This document shows, one piece after another, positions 25,310 through 34,772 of a DNA stretch of 64,000 bases. Source of the stretch: Fibrobacter sp. UBA7003 (GTDB taxonomy: Bacteria > Fibrobacterota > Fibrobacteria > Fibrobacterales > Fibrobacteraceae); assembly GCA_002449765.1 (NCBI GenBank), contig DJXN01000011.1:22889-86888 (forward strand), in the 5' to 3' direction. Position 1 is the stretch's first letter. Each line of letters starts with the position of its first letter. The notes below the pieces were generated by a model. That model had not been told where the DNA came from. It made no database searches and worked only from the letters and a program-made list of their open reading frames with translations. Made by a program: the position numbers and the translations under genes.

Positions 25310-27571
25310 TTACAGCACGCCGTGAGCCTGGCGGGCAATCACGTCGAGCTGCTGTTCGCGCGTAAGCTTGATGAAACGCACCGCATAGCCGGATACGCGG
25401 ATAGTGAAGTTCTGGTATTCTTCCTTCTCCGGGTGTTCCATCGCGTCCTTCAGCTTTTCGATGCCGAATACGTTCACGTTCAGGTGGTGGCTGCTCTTGC
25501 CGAAGTAGCCGTCGAGCACCTGCATGAGCTTTTCCGTGCGTTCGGTGTCATTGCTTCCGAGTGCGGCGGGGTTGATGGTCTGCGTATTGCTGATGCCGTC
25601 GAGGGCGTATTCATAGGGGAGTTTCGCCACCGAGTTGAGGCTTGCCAGCAGGCCGTTCTTTTCGGCTCCGTAGCTCGGGTTCGCACCCGGGGAGAGCGGT
25701 TCGCCTGCCTTGCGTCCGTCTGGGAGCGTACCAGTCGCCTTGCCATAGACAACGTTGCTTGTGATAGTGAGGATGCTGGTTGTCGGCTCGGACTTGCGGT
25801 ACGTGGGGTTCTGGCGGATTTTCGCCATGAACGTCTTGAGCAACCACACGGCGATATCGTCGGCGCGGTCGTCGTCGTTTCCGTAACGCGGAAAATCGCC
25901 TTCGATCTGGAAATCCTGGGCGAGGCCCGTTTCCTTGTCGCGGATGACCTTCACCTTTGCATACTTCACGGCGCAGAGGCTGTCGACCACGTGGCTGAAA
26001 CCTGCAATGCCGGTCGCGAACGTACGGCGCACGTCGGTATCGATGAGTGCCATCTCGGCTGCCTCGTAGTAGTACTTGTCGTGCATGTAGTGGATGAGGT
26101 TCAGCGTGTTCACGTACAGGCGGGCAAGCCAGTCGAGGTAGAGGTCGAACTTGTGCACCAGCTCGTCGTAGTCGAGGTATTCGCTCGTGATGGGCGGGTA
26201 CTCGGGGCCAATCTGCTGCCCCTTGCAAATCGCTTCGTCCTTGCCTCCGTTGATGGCGTAGAGGAGCGTCTTCGCGAGGTTCGCGCGGGCGCCGAAGAAC
26301 TGCATTTCCTTGCCGGTCTGCGTGGCGGACACGCAGCAGCAGATGCTGTAGTCGTCGCCCCAGATGGGGCGCATCGTGTCGTCGTTCTCGTACTGGATAG
26401 CGCTTGTCTTCACCGAGATTTCGGCGGCGAACTTCTTGAAGTTCTCGGGCAGGCGCGGGCTGTAGAGCACGGTGAGGTTCGGCTCGGGCGAGGGGCCCAT
26501 GTTCACGAGCGTGTGGAGGAATCGGTAGTCCGTCTTCGTTACCATGTGGCGGCCGTCCTGGCCGATACCTGCGACTTCGAGGGTCGCCCACACCGGGTCA
26601 CCGCTGAAGAGTTCGTTGTAGCTCGTGATGCGGGCGAACTTCACCATGCGGAGCTTCATCACGAAGTGGTCGACGAGTTCCTGGGCTTCCTCTTCGGTGA
26701 GGATTCCCTTCTGCATGTCGCGGTTGATGTAGATGTCGAGGAACGTGGAAACGCGACCCACGCTCATGGCGGCGCCGTTCTGTGTCTTGATGGCGGCGAG
26801 GTATCCGAAGTAGAGCCACTGCACGGCTTCGCGGGCGGTCTTCGCGGGCTGCGAGATGTCGTAGCCGTAGATCTTTGCCATTTCTTTCATGCCCTGGAGC
26901 GCCTTGATCTGTTCGGCGAGTTCTTCGCGCTGGCGGACGACTTCTTCGGACATGTCGGTCTCGTCGGTGAGGGCCTTGTCGGCCATCTTCTTCTCGATGA
27001 GGTAGTCGATGCCGTAGAGTGCCACTCGGCGGTAATCGCCCACGATTCGACCGCGACCGTAGGTGTCCGGAAGCCCGGTGATGATGTGCGCCTTGCGGGC
27101 CGCGCGCATGGCCGGGGTGTACGCGTCGAACACGCCCTGGTTGTGCGTCTTGTGGTAGTCCGTGAAGATGTGGTGCAGTTCTTCGCTCGGCGTGTAGCCG
27201 TAGTTCTTGCACGATTCTTCGGCCATCTTGATGCCGCCGAACGGCATGAACGCACGCTTCAGGGGCTTGTCCGTCTGCAGGCCCACGATCTTTTCGAGGT
27301 CCTTCATGGCGTCATCGATGTAGCCTGCCTTGTGGCTCGTGAGGCTGGAAACCACGTCGGTGTCCATGTCGAGCACGCCGCCCTTCGCAATCTCCTGCTT
27401 CTGTAAGTCTTGGACCTTGTTCCAGAGCTTGTTTGTAGCGTCTGTCGGCCCTACGAGGAACGACTTGTCCCCGTCATATTGCTTGTAGTTCTTCTGGATA
27501 AACAGGCGGACGTTGATGTCCTCTTTCCAGCGCTGGCCTACGAAGCCATCCCATTCTTCCTTGACAATCAT
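25310..27571 (-). CDS. pflB: Pyruvate formate-lyase
   Basis: Glycyl-radical enzyme splitting pyruvate + CoA to acetyl-CoA + formate, central to anaerobic mixed-acid fermentation. 753 residues, near the usual 760. Active-site cysteines are in [12 protein letters not shown], here with three Cys in a row instead of the usual two; the radical glycine is G728 in VSGYAVRF. The oxygen-sensitive radical implies an anaerobic host. No pflA activase gene is adjacent. The promoter region at 27683-27726 carries a palindrome, a likely operator. RBS AAGAAGG precedes the ATG. Confidence 0.96.
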   Translation of the reverse strand: MIVKEEWDGFVGQRWKEDINVRLFIQKNYKQYDGDKSFLVGPTDATNKLWNKVQDLQKQEIAKGGVLDMDTDVVSSLTSHKAGYIDDAMKDLEKIVGLQTDKPLKRAFMPFGGIKMAEESCKNYGYTPSEELHHIFTDYHKTHNQGVFDAYTPAMRAARKAHIITGLPDTYGRGRIVGDYRRVALYGIDYLIEKKMADKALTDETDMSEEVVRQREELAEQIKALQGMKEMAKIYGYDISQPAKTAREAVQWLYFGYLAAIKTQNGAAMSVGRVSTFLDIYINRDMQKGILTEEEAQELVDHFVMKLRMVKFARITSYNELFSGDPVWATLEVAGIGQDGRHMVTKTDYRFLHTLVNMGPSPEPNLTVLYSPRLPENFKKFAAEISVKTSAIQYENDDTMRPIWGDDYSICCCVSATQTGKEMQFFGARANLAKTLLYAINGGKDEAICKGQQIGPEYPPITSEYLDYDELVHKFDLYLDWLARLYVNTLNLIHYMHDKYYYEAAEMALIDTDVRRTFATGIAGFSHVVDSLCAVKYAKVKVIRDKETGLAQDFQIEGDFPRYGNDDDRADDIAVWLLKTFMAKIRQNPTYRKSEPTTSILTITSNVVYGKATGTLPDGRKAGEPLSPGANPSYGAEKNGLLASLNSVAKLPYEYALDGISNTQTINPAALGSNDTERTEKLMQVLDGYFGKSSHHLNVNVFGIEKLKDAMEHPEKEEYQNFTIRVSGYAVRFIKLTREQQLDVIARQAHGVL

Positions 27572-27682
27572 GCTTTACCTTCTTTGCATCCTTATTCAAA
27601 AAGTCCTTGTTTTTTCCAAATTTACCAAAAAACAAAGGGCAGTTCTGGGGTGTTACGGGCCTTGCTTCTCGGTTTTCTTGTT

Positions 27683-27726
27683 TTTGTAATTATTACAAAT
27701 ATAAACAATAAATTATAAATTTGCAA
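27683..27726 (-). promoter_or_regulatory. pflB promoter with palindromic operator candidate
   Basis: Minus strand: TTG (27726-27724), 20-nt spacer, TATATTTG (27703-27696), about 125 nt before the start codon. An 8-bp perfect inverted repeat TTTGTAAT-T-ATTACAAA (27683-27699) overlaps the -7 element and the expected start site, the place for a repressor to act. Confidence 0.6.
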
Positions 27727-27898
27727 CCGGGAAATGTCTTTTTTTTGTAACTTGTTGAACCATAATGATATATTGAAATGCGAAGTTTTGGATATGTGAT
27801 ACTGTTGATACAGTCTAGTTTGGAAATTTACGTTTTTTTTACGTTGAGAGGAAAAAAAATGTGTATTTTTAAGGCATACTAAATGTTCTCCTCCTAAA

Positions 27899-27934
27899 GG
27901 AATCCCTGGACTTGTCCGGGGGTTTCTTTTTTTT
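27899..27934 (+). terminator. Orphan terminator hairpin upstream of alaS
   Basis: A 13-bp stem (GGAATCCCTGGAC pairing with GTCCGGGGGTTTC, two or three wobbles) with a 2-nt loop, followed by TTTTTTTT. No ORF precedes it on the plus strand, so it ends either a small RNA or an alaS leader. Confidence 0.7.
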
Positions 27935-27980
27935 GGATGAAATTTCTATCTTTACGCCCGAAAAATAAAAGGGACACATT

Positions 27981-30626
27981 ATGCCTACAATGACTTCTGC
28001 GCAGGTGCGCGAATCTTTCATCAAGTTCTTTGAATCCAAGGGCCACCTCTTTGTGCGTTCTTCGCCGGTGGTCCCGCATGACGACCCGACGCTCATGTTC
28101 ACGAATGCGGGCATGAACCAGTTCAAGGCCATCTTCCTGGGCGACAATCCGAAGGGCTGGAAGCGCGTATGCAACAGCCAGAAGTGTCTCCGCGTGTCCG
28201 GTAAGCACAACGACCTCGACGTGGTGGGCCGCGACAACTACCACCACACCTTCTTCGAAATGCTCGGCAACTGGAGCTTCGGCGACTACTACAAGAAAGA
28301 AGCCATCGCCTGGGCATGGGAACTTTTGACCGAAGTGTGGAAGCTCCCGAAGGAACGCCTGTTTGCAACCGTGTATCAGGACGATGACGAAGCCTGGCAG
28401 ATTTGGAAGGACGTGTCCGGCCTCCCGGATGACCGCATCATGCGTTTTGACGCCCACAGCAACTTCTGGGAAATGGGCGACACCGGTCCGTGTGGCCCCT
28501 GCTCCGAAATCCACTACGACCGCGGCGACCTCGCTACGCAGGCCGAAACGTTCAAGGATCCCATCAAGGGCGTGAACGGCGAAAACGACCGCTACATCGA
28601 AATCTGGAACAACGTGTTCATGCAGTACGAACGCGTGAGCGACGGCAGCCTCATTCCGCTGAAGGCTAAGAACGTCGATACCGGTATGGGCTTCGAACGT
28701 ATCTGCGCTATTCTGCAGGGCAAGACCAGCAACTACGACACCGACGTGTTCACCCCGATTATCGCAAAGGTTGCTGAACTTAGTGGCGTGCCGTACAACG
28801 ATGGCGAAGCCGGTACTCCGCACCGCGTGATTGCCGACCACATCCGCGCAATCTCTTTCGCTATTGCCGACGGCGCTCTCCCGAGCAACGAAGGCCGTGG
28901 CTACGTGCTCCGCCGCATCTTGCGCCGCGCGAGCCGCTTTGCCCGCCTGCTTGGCCAGAAGAAGCCGTTCATTTGCCAGCTCGTGCAGGTGCTTGCCGAC
29001 ACGATGGGCGACGCCTTCCCGGAAATCCGCGAACGCAAGGAATTTGTTGCCTCTGTGATCAAGAGCGAAGAAGAAAGCTTTATCCGCACGCTCGACGCCG
29101 GCCTCGAACGCTTTGCCGCAATCTCCGCCGAACTCAAGAAGGGCGACAAAATTCCTGGTGATAAAGTCTTCCTGCTTTACGATACCTACGGATTCCCGCC
29201 GGACCTCACCGGCATTCTTGCCGAAGAAAAGGGCCTGACCATTGACGAAGAAGGCTATAACAAGTGCATGGAAGAACAGAAGGCCCGTGCCCGCGCCAAC
29301 ATGAAGCAGGGCATCAACACCATGGGTACCGAAGGCTGGACGCAGTACAGCGAAGAAAGCACCAAGTTCGTGGGCTATGAACTTTCCGCTTGCGAAACGA
29401 AGGTTGTTCGCTGGCGTGAAGACAAGGGAGTCCTCTCCATCGTGCTCGAAACTTCTCCGTTCTATGCCGAAATGGGTGGCCAGGTCGGCGACAAGGGAAC
29501 GCTGGTTTCTGCTGATTTGGAAATTGACGTGTTCGACACCGTGAAGGTGAACGACACCGCCCTCTGCCGCGGCAAGGTGAAGAAGGGTACGGCCAACGAA
29601 ACGACGATGGGTGCCGTGTTCATGGCGACCGTCGATAACGACCGCCGTAACGACATCCGCAAGAACCACTCCGCGACTCACTTGCTGCAGGCTGCGCTCC
29701 GCCAGGTGCTCGGCACTCACGTGCAGCAGCAGGGTAGCTTCGTTTCGAACGAACTCCTCCGCTTTGACTTCAGCCACTTCAACGCGATGACTGCCGAAGA
29801 AATCCAGAAGGTGGAAGACATCGTGAACGCGAAGGTGATGGAATGCCTGCCGGTCAACACCCAGGTGATGGGCGTGGACGAAGCAAAGGCAAGTGGTGCC
29901 ATGGCTCTGTTCGGCGAAAAGTATGGCGACGAAGTCCGCGTCGTGAAGATGGGCTGCGCCAATGAAGAATTCTCCAAGGAACTCTGCGGTGGCTTGCACG
30001 TGCAGAACACCGGCAACATCGGCCTCGTGAAGATTATCAGCGAATCCAGCGTGTCTGCTGGCGTGCGCCGTATCGAAGCCGTCTCTGGCCGAGGCGCTCT
30101 CTCGCTCCTCCGTGCCGGTACGCAGATTTTGACGGCTCTCCGCGAACAGCTCCGCTGCAAGGACGTCGAAGTTCTCGACCGCATCCAGCAGACCTTCTCC
30201 AAGACGCAGAGCCTCGAGAAGAGCCTGCAGTCCGTGAAGCTCGAACTTGCGACCCTCATTGCGGCCGAAGTGTTGAACGGTGGCATCAACGTGATGGGCG
30301 TGAACCTGTTTGTGCGCGAACTCAACATGCCCGAAGACAAGTACAAGGACTTGCTCGACGGCATCCAGAACAAGCTTGCAACCGACAGCGTTGCCGTGAT
30401 TGCGAACAAGGTGAACGGTAACGGAAGCATCGCCGTGATGGTGGGCAAGGACGTTCAGGCCAAGGGCATCAAGGCCGGAGACCTCGTCAAGGACCTTGCC
30501 GCTGCTTGCGGTGGCCGCGGCGGTGGACGCCCGGACCGTGCTCAGGCCGGCACCAAGGAAGTCGACAAGATTGCCGGTGCCATTGCGAACGCCAACAACT
30601 GGATTCGCGCGAAGCTCGGCGCCTAA
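27981..30626 (+). CDS. alaS: Alanyl-tRNA synthetase
   Basis: Class II synthetase charging tRNA-Ala, 881 residues, full length. N-terminal motif 1-2 blocks (FFESKGHLFVRSSPVVP, FTNAGMNQFKAIFLG, HHTFFEMLGNWSFGDYYK), the editing-site zinc ligands HSATHLL and CGGLHVQNTG, and a C-terminal DHHA1 domain with GGRGGGRPDRAQAG. Single-gene unit with its own -7 element TATCTTTA at 27947-27954. RBS GGGA precedes ATG. Confidence 0.98.
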   Translation: MPTMTSAQVRESFIKFFESKGHLFVRSSPVVPHDDPTLMFTNAGMNQFKAIFLGDNPKGWKRVCNSQKCLRVSGKHNDLDVVGRDNYHHTFFEMLGNWSFGDYYKKEAIAWAWELLTEVWKLPKERLFATVYQDDDEAWQIWKDVSGLPDDRIMRFDAHSNFWEMGDTGPCGPCSEIHYDRGDLATQAETFKDPIKGVNGENDRYIEIWNNVFMQYERVSDGSLIPLKAKNVDTGMGFERICAILQGKTSNYDTDVFTPIIAKVAELSGVPYNDGEAGTPHRVIADHIRAISFAIADGALPSNEGRGYVLRRILRRASRFARLLGQKKPFICQLVQVLADTMGDAFPEIRERKEFVASVIKSEEESFIRTLDAGLERFAAISAELKKGDKIPGDKVFLLYDTYGFPPDLTGILAEEKGLTIDEEGYNKCMEEQKARARANMKQGINTMGTEGWTQYSEESTKFVGYELSACETKVVRWREDKGVLSIVLETSPFYAEMGGQVGDKGTLVSADLEIDVFDTVKVNDTALCRGKVKKGTANETTMGAVFMATVDNDRRNDIRKNHSATHLLQAALRQVLGTHVQQQGSFVSNELLRFDFSHFNAMTAEEIQKVEDIVNAKVMECLPVNTQVMGVDEAKASGAMALFGEKYGDEVRVVKMGCANEEFSKELCGGLHVQNTGNIGLVKIISESSVSAGVRRIEAVSGRGALSLLRAGTQILTALREQLRCKDVEVLDRIQQTFSKTQSLEKSLQSVKLELATLIAAEVLNGGINVMGVNLFVRELNMPEDKYKDLLDGIQNKLATDSVAVIANKVNGNGSIAVMVGKDVQAKGIKAGDLVKDLAAACGGRGGGRPDRAQAGTKEVDKIAGAIANANNWIRAKLGA

Positions 30627-30643
30627 TAAGGCTTCCTTATTTT
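30625..30643 (+). terminator. Weak terminator of alaS
   Basis: AATAAGG-CTT-CCTTATT followed by TTATCTG, overlapping the stop of alaS and the 3' end of the convergent GH26 gene. Confidence 0.5.
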
Positions 30644-32499
30644 ATCTGAATCTTCTGCGCGAATCTCTCGTTGCCGGATTTGACTTGCACGATGTAGCTG
30701 CCTTGTGCAAGGCCCTGCAGCGAGAATGCGTGCGTGCCGGCATCGAGAACGCCTATGTTCAGCGTCTTGATGCGGTGTCCCGTAATGTCGAAAATGGCGA
30801 TGGCGGTTACGCCCGCTTGCGGTAATGCAATGGCGAGGTCTTTGCCCTGCAAGGAGATTTCTGCTTTTCTGACAATGTTTCGGCCTGCGCGGATGACGTC
30901 CGGGGTGATTACTTTGTCCCAGCCGGGCATGTCGTCGAGTGCGATGATGCGTTCGTCGTCGAGGTTCCTTTTCCACATGTCGGTAGGAGTCTTTTCAAGG
31001 AAGTTTCCGCTCCACGTCTGGCTCCAGGTCATCCAGTAACTCCAATAGGCCTTGTCTTCGGCGATGCTGTCGATATCCGGAATGGCGCCGTTTTCGCTCA
31101 GGGCGATGAGTTTCTTGGTTCCGACGTCGCTCACTATCTTGTTGAAGTAGTTGGCGGCGGAATTGTGGTTGTTAAGCGGGTCGTAGATATCGACCGCGAC
31201 AATGTCCACGTACTCGTCACCCGGGTACCATTCCGCATTGAGCGCGCTGTAGTCGTAACCGAATTTCGGGTCGGTGTTGATGTTCCATACCCAGATGAGG
31301 TTTGTGAGTTTGTTTGTGTTCACCATGCGGTCGAATACGAGTCGGTAAAGTTGCACGTAGCACTTGGGGCTAGCCGTGCCCCACCAGAACCAGCCACCGC
31401 TGGCCTCGTGCAGCGGGCGCCACACGACGGAGATTCCCTTTCCCTCGAGTTCCTTGAAATAGCCCGAGACAATGTCCACGTCGGCGACGATGTCCTTGTA
31501 GACCTGCGAAGTCAAGTCAATCTCCTTGCAGGTGGAATCCTTGAAGGCCTTCGTGTAGTTGAAGCAGGTGTTGTTGTCGGCCGTCTTCGTGACGCCTTCG
31601 GTGCAACCCGCATTCCTGTAGCCTTCTTGCTGCGTGTAGAAAATCGTGTCTTCCCCGACTTTCCAGTGCCATGTGTAGGTCGGGATGCCGCCCATTTCCC
31701 ACAGCTGCTCGGTCATCACCAGGTTGTTCTCGGTATAACCCCGGAACCAGCCTTCCTCGTGATGCCCGCCCGCGGCAAAGAGCATGTCGAACCCGCCCAC
31801 GGCAGGGTAGTGGCCGCTGCGCTTGTAGAACTCGGCGATGTCGGTCTGACCCTTCCACGAGACTTCCTCGTCGCTAAACTTGCAGGAATCCGCCGGAGTG
31901 CATTCGCCTGCCTTCAAAAGCTTCATGTTGCCGTAGTCGTAGTTGAAGTTCTGGTCGCTAATCATCATGCCGCTTACGGTCTTCTTCATGAAGTTGTTGC
32001 GGAGGAATGTGTATATTTTTTGGGCGCTTTCGCTCGCGTTGGGCGATACGGGCAATTCGCTGATGTTGAAAACGGGGTCAGGATGGCGTTCCACGGTAAT
32101 GTAGTCCACGCCGATGGCACCGTTCCCTACGGTAATCGTGTTTTCGCCGGCACGCATCTTGGCGGATGCCGCCACCACGTAGCTGGAATCGCAGTTGCGC
32201 GGGGTGGTGAGCATCGAGCCCGCCTCGACTCCGTTCACGAGGATCTTGGAGGTCGTCCAGTCGTACTGCTTGATGAGCACCTTGGTCGTGATGTCGTACA
32301 TCGCGGTTTCTTCGACATTCACCGTGAAGGTGAACTCGGTACCGGAGGACTTCGTCACGAACTTCGCTCCGGTGGAATCCGCCGAGACGTCTCCGGCATT
32401 TACGCCCGGCTGCGCTTCGGCTTCGTAGACAGTGGGGGCGGCAAAAACGGATGCCGTCACGGAGAATGCGGCTATTGCCACAAAAGACTTGAATTCCAT
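30637..32499 (-). CDS. Secreted GH26 beta-mannanase with N-terminal CBM and T9SS tail
   Basis: Endo-beta-1,4-mannanase candidate, 620 residues. ATG 32499 chosen: GGAG lies 5 nt upstream and a signal peptide (cut after VFA) follows. A CBM35/CBM6-like module (about 22-135, VYEAEAQPG...VDYITVE) precedes the GH26 barrel (about 155-515), with acid/base E365 in WRPLHEASGG and nucleophile E469 in ALSENGAIPD. The end (about 560-620) is a type-A T9SS sorting domain (AIFDITGHRIKTL, GSYIVQV). Extra Cys pairs (GECTPADSC, CTEG...NTC) are unusual for the family. First of three mannan genes on this strand, each with its own terminator or promoter. Confidence 0.92.
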   Translation of the reverse strand: MEFKSFVAIAAFSVTASVFAAPTVYEAEAQPGVNAGDVSADSTGAKFVTKSSGTEFTFTVNVEETAMYDITTKVLIKQYDWTTSKILVNGVEAGSMLTTPRNCDSSYVVAASAKMRAGENTITVGNGAIGVDYITVERHPDPVFNISELPVSPNASESAQKIYTFLRNNFMKKTVSGMMISDQNFNYDYGNMKLLKAGECTPADSCKFSDEEVSWKGQTDIAEFYKRSGHYPAVGGFDMLFAAGGHHEEGWFRGYTENNLVMTEQLWEMGGIPTYTWHWKVGEDTIFYTQQEGYRNAGCTEGVTKTADNNTCFNYTKAFKDSTCKEIDLTSQVYKDIVADVDIVSGYFKELEGKGISVVWRPLHEASGGWFWWGTASPKCYVQLYRLVFDRMVNTNKLTNLIWVWNINTDPKFGYDYSALNAEWYPGDEYVDIVAVDIYDPLNNHNSAANYFNKIVSDVGTKKLIALSENGAIPDIDSIAEDKAYWSYWMTWSQTWSGNFLEKTPTDMWKRNLDDERIIALDDMPGWDKVITPDVIRAGRNIVRKAEISLQGKDLAIALPQAGVTAIAIFDITGHRIKTLNIGVLDAGTHAFSLQGLAQGSYIVQVKSGNERFAQKIQIK

Positions 32500-32523
32500 A
32501 AGCACTCCATACATCTTATGCTC

Positions 32524-32531
32524 TAAATATA
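32524..32531 (-). promoter_or_regulatory. -7-like element of GH26 gene
   Basis: TATATTTA on the minus strand, 24 nt before the GH26 start codon. Confidence 0.45.
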
Positions 32532-32601
32532 TCCTAAAAAAGGGCTGGTTGTTTTTTTACAAGAAAAAAGAAAGAAAACCTGTTGCGTGGCGCACAATGT
32601 C

Positions 32602-32639
32602 AAAAAAAAATGCCCCCGCAGGCGTGAACCCGCAGGGGC
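32602..32639 (-). terminator. Terminator of the GH5 gene
   Basis: Imperfect GC-rich hairpin (GCCCCTGCGGG ... GCCTGCGGGGGC) followed on the minus strand by ATTTTTTTTTG. Confidence 0.8.
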
Positions 32640-32656
32640 GAGGAGTCAGAAATCCG

Positions 32657-34543
32657 TTATCTCACAAGTACGGGTTGCGTCGCGGTGATGCCTGCTCCCT
32701 TCGCTCGCACGATGTACATTCCCTTGGGCATGTTCTCGAGGCTAAACGCGTAGCTGCCCTGCGCAAGCGCGCCGTGGAAGAGGGTTGCGATGCGCCTGCC
32801 ATTCATGCCGTAAACGTCCACGCTCACGTCGCCCGCCTTCGCGGTCACAAGCGAAATCGTGCTGCCGGAAATTTTGAAAGATGCTCCCGCCTTGACTGCG
32901 GCCACATGCGGTTCTTTCCCGATGGATGTTGTGCCGAATACGATCTTGATTTCGGGGATCATCTCTTCGGTGTTCTCGAAACCGCGGCTGAAGGCATCGT
33001 ACTTGTCTTCGTTGAAGTCCCAGAGAACCTGGTCGCCCGCCTTGAAATTGTCATAAAGGAGCGTGCCGGTATAGCCTGCGGCGTAGTTCGCGATGACGAC
33101 GCTCAGAGTCTGGTTGCGATCTGCAAAGCTGGAAATATCGAAGGAGCAGACGGTCGATTCGCCCGCGGGCACAACGCATGCGCCGGCATCGTCGTTCACC
33201 GGAGTCCAGGTCCATGCGCTAGTCAGTTTGAAAATTAGGTGCAGTTGCGCATTGGTGGCGCCCGTGTTCGTCACCTCGAACGTGAACGTGCTGGCCTTGC
33301 TCAGGTCCCACGTCTTCTGGTATTCAATCTGCGCATTGTCGCCACCGTAGGTCACCGACATCTTGCCGTCGCCGCCTTCCTGGCTGATTGCTACATCCTT
33401 GATCTTGATGCTCGCCTCTTCCGTTGCGGCGAGTGCCTTCATGGCGTCAAGCGCGGGGTCAATCGTGTAAGTGTAGCCGCCGAAGTTCGATTCGGTCTTG
33501 TCGCCGATGTACTGCCAGGCGAGTGCGCCTGCGTAACCGCCGTCAAACGCCTTGCGGTAGCATTCCTCGGTCGAAATCTGGGTCTTTGCCGCCATGCTTG
33601 CGGTATAGGTATCGCCCTTCCAGCCGCTTGCGGGGAACTCGCCGATAATCATCGGCTTGCTGTCGTAGCCGTACTTGCTTGCCATCTGGGCCGCCGTATT
33701 CACGAACGGGCTCACGGCATCGTTTTGCCAGTACGGGTAGTAGTGCGTTTGGAAAAAGTCGAGCGTGCCGTTCGCCTTGCCGCCCGCCGCCACGAGGGCC
33801 GCGTCGTTCCAGTGCTTCTGATACTGAATGTTCACGCTACCCGTAGAAACGAGCAGTTCCGGGTTTTCGGTATGGATGGCTGCCGCTACCTTGTTCGTAA
33901 ATGCCTGGATCTTGGAAAGCGCCATCTTCTTGGAGGTCCAGCCGCTGCATTCGCTCGTCATGCCCTCGGGCTCGTTGAAAACTTCCCAGGTCATGAGCGC
34001 CTTGTGGTTGCCAATCGCCTTCACCACCGGGATGAGCGCGTTGTCGATAAACGCCTGCGTGCCCTCGTCCTCAAACAGGTTCGTATTCGCGGTGATGTCG
34101 AGCTTTTCGTCGTAAAGTCCCCACTGGTTGGGTTCCATCAGGTTGTGGCTGAAGAGACACATCGAGACCATCACGCCGTATTCCTCGGCGATGTCCAGAG
34201 CCTTCTTCATGTTGTTGATGGTGTTTTCCTTGAGGCCCGAAACCAGGTGCGTCGTCTGGTCGATTTCCGGGCTCTGGCTCATGTTGTTGAAAAGCCACCA
34301 GCGGATAGCGTTACCGCCCGCGGCGCGCGTGCCTTCCACAGCCTTGCGCCAGGCGTTCTCGTTCAGCGGGGAAGCTCCCACGTCGGAATTGTAGTCGCTC
34401 CAGGCGAGGTTTGTGCCCGAAAAGAAGATTTTCTTGCCGTTATAGAGCAAATCGGTGCCGCTCACCGTGAGGCCCGGAGCCGCAAAAGCGGTTCCACTGA
34501 GCAAAAAGGCCCCGCAAAGAGCCGCAAAACTCAATTTTTTCAT
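32657..34543 (-). CDS. Secreted GH5 glycanase (probable mannanase) with T9SS tail
   Basis: 628 residues. Signal peptide MKKLSFAALCGAF.. cut after AFA; ATG 34543 follows GAGGAG. The GH5 barrel (about 25-365) has acid/base E191 in TWEVFNEPEG and nucleophile E302 in PMIIGEFPAS. A beta-sandwich module (about 385-535) resembles a region of the neighbouring GH26 protein. The tail (about 565-628: VSVDVYGMNGRRIATLF, MPKGMYIVRAKG) is a T9SS type-A sorting domain nearly identical to that of 34773..37067. GH5 includes cellulases and mannanases; the GH26 neighbours favour mannan. Confidence 0.92.
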   Translation of the reverse strand: MKKLSFAALCGAFLLSGTAFAAPGLTVSGTDLLYNGKKIFFSGTNLAWSDYNSDVGASPLNENAWRKAVEGTRAAGGNAIRWWLFNNMSQSPEIDQTTHLVSGLKENTINNMKKALDIAEEYGVMVSMCLFSHNLMEPNQWGLYDEKLDITANTNLFEDEGTQAFIDNALIPVVKAIGNHKALMTWEVFNEPEGMTSECSGWTSKKMALSKIQAFTNKVAAAIHTENPELLVSTGSVNIQYQKHWNDAALVAAGGKANGTLDFFQTHYYPYWQNDAVSPFVNTAAQMASKYGYDSKPMIIGEFPASGWKGDTYTASMAAKTQISTEECYRKAFDGGYAGALAWQYIGDKTESNFGGYTYTIDPALDAMKALAATEEASIKIKDVAISQEGGDGKMSVTYGGDNAQIEYQKTWDLSKASTFTFEVTNTGATNAQLHLIFKLTSAWTWTPVNDDAGACVVPAGESTVCSFDISSFADRNQTLSVVIANYAAGYTGTLLYDNFKAGDQVLWDFNEDKYDAFSRGFENTEEMIPEIKIVFGTTSIGKEPHVAAVKAGASFKISGSTISLVTAKAGDVSVDVYGMNGRRIATLFHGALAQGSYAFSLENMPKGMYIVRAKGAGITATQPVLVR

Positions 34544-34720
34544 ATAACTCCTCAAAACGCCCCTTCGGAGGCGTTTACCCGAAAACTATAAATCGCTGGC
34601 GCAAAAAGGACATTTTTCGCCTCGGGGTGTTGACAAAAACCGCCGGATTTGTCCACACCGGGCGAGCGCGAAAAAGCTGAACCTGCGGCCATCTTGCGCT
34701 TGTTTTGCGGCTTCTATACG

Positions 34721-34754
34721 AAAAAAGCCCCACAGGCGAAAACCTGCAGGGCTT
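34721..34754 (-). terminator. Terminator of the second GH26 gene
   Basis: Minus strand AAAGCCCTGCAGG, loop TTTTCG, CCTGTGGGGCTT, then TTTTCG. Confidence 0.85.
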
Positions 34755-34772
34755 TGGAGTTAGGAGGAAACT

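Larger units (their letters stand above)
27572..27980. other. 409-nt divergent region between pflB and alaS
   Basis: Very AT-rich. Contains the pflB leader and promoter (27683-27726, minus strand), a possible plus-strand promoter TATTTTTA at 27864-27871, an orphan terminator hairpin at 27899-27934 and the alaS -7 element TATCTTTA at 27947-27954. No ORF is credible. Confidence 0.65.

Noticed and set aside
25322..27406. Long plus-strand frame opposite pflB (and similar antisense frames at 4128-5534, 27894-29999 and 48642-51011)
   Set aside because: Each lies exactly over a well-supported gene on the other strand, with no RBS, promoter or recognisable domain.
27735..27980. T-box leader controlling alaS
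   Set aside because: No AGGGUGGNACCGCG-type T-box sequence and no specifier stem; only a simple terminator hairpin.
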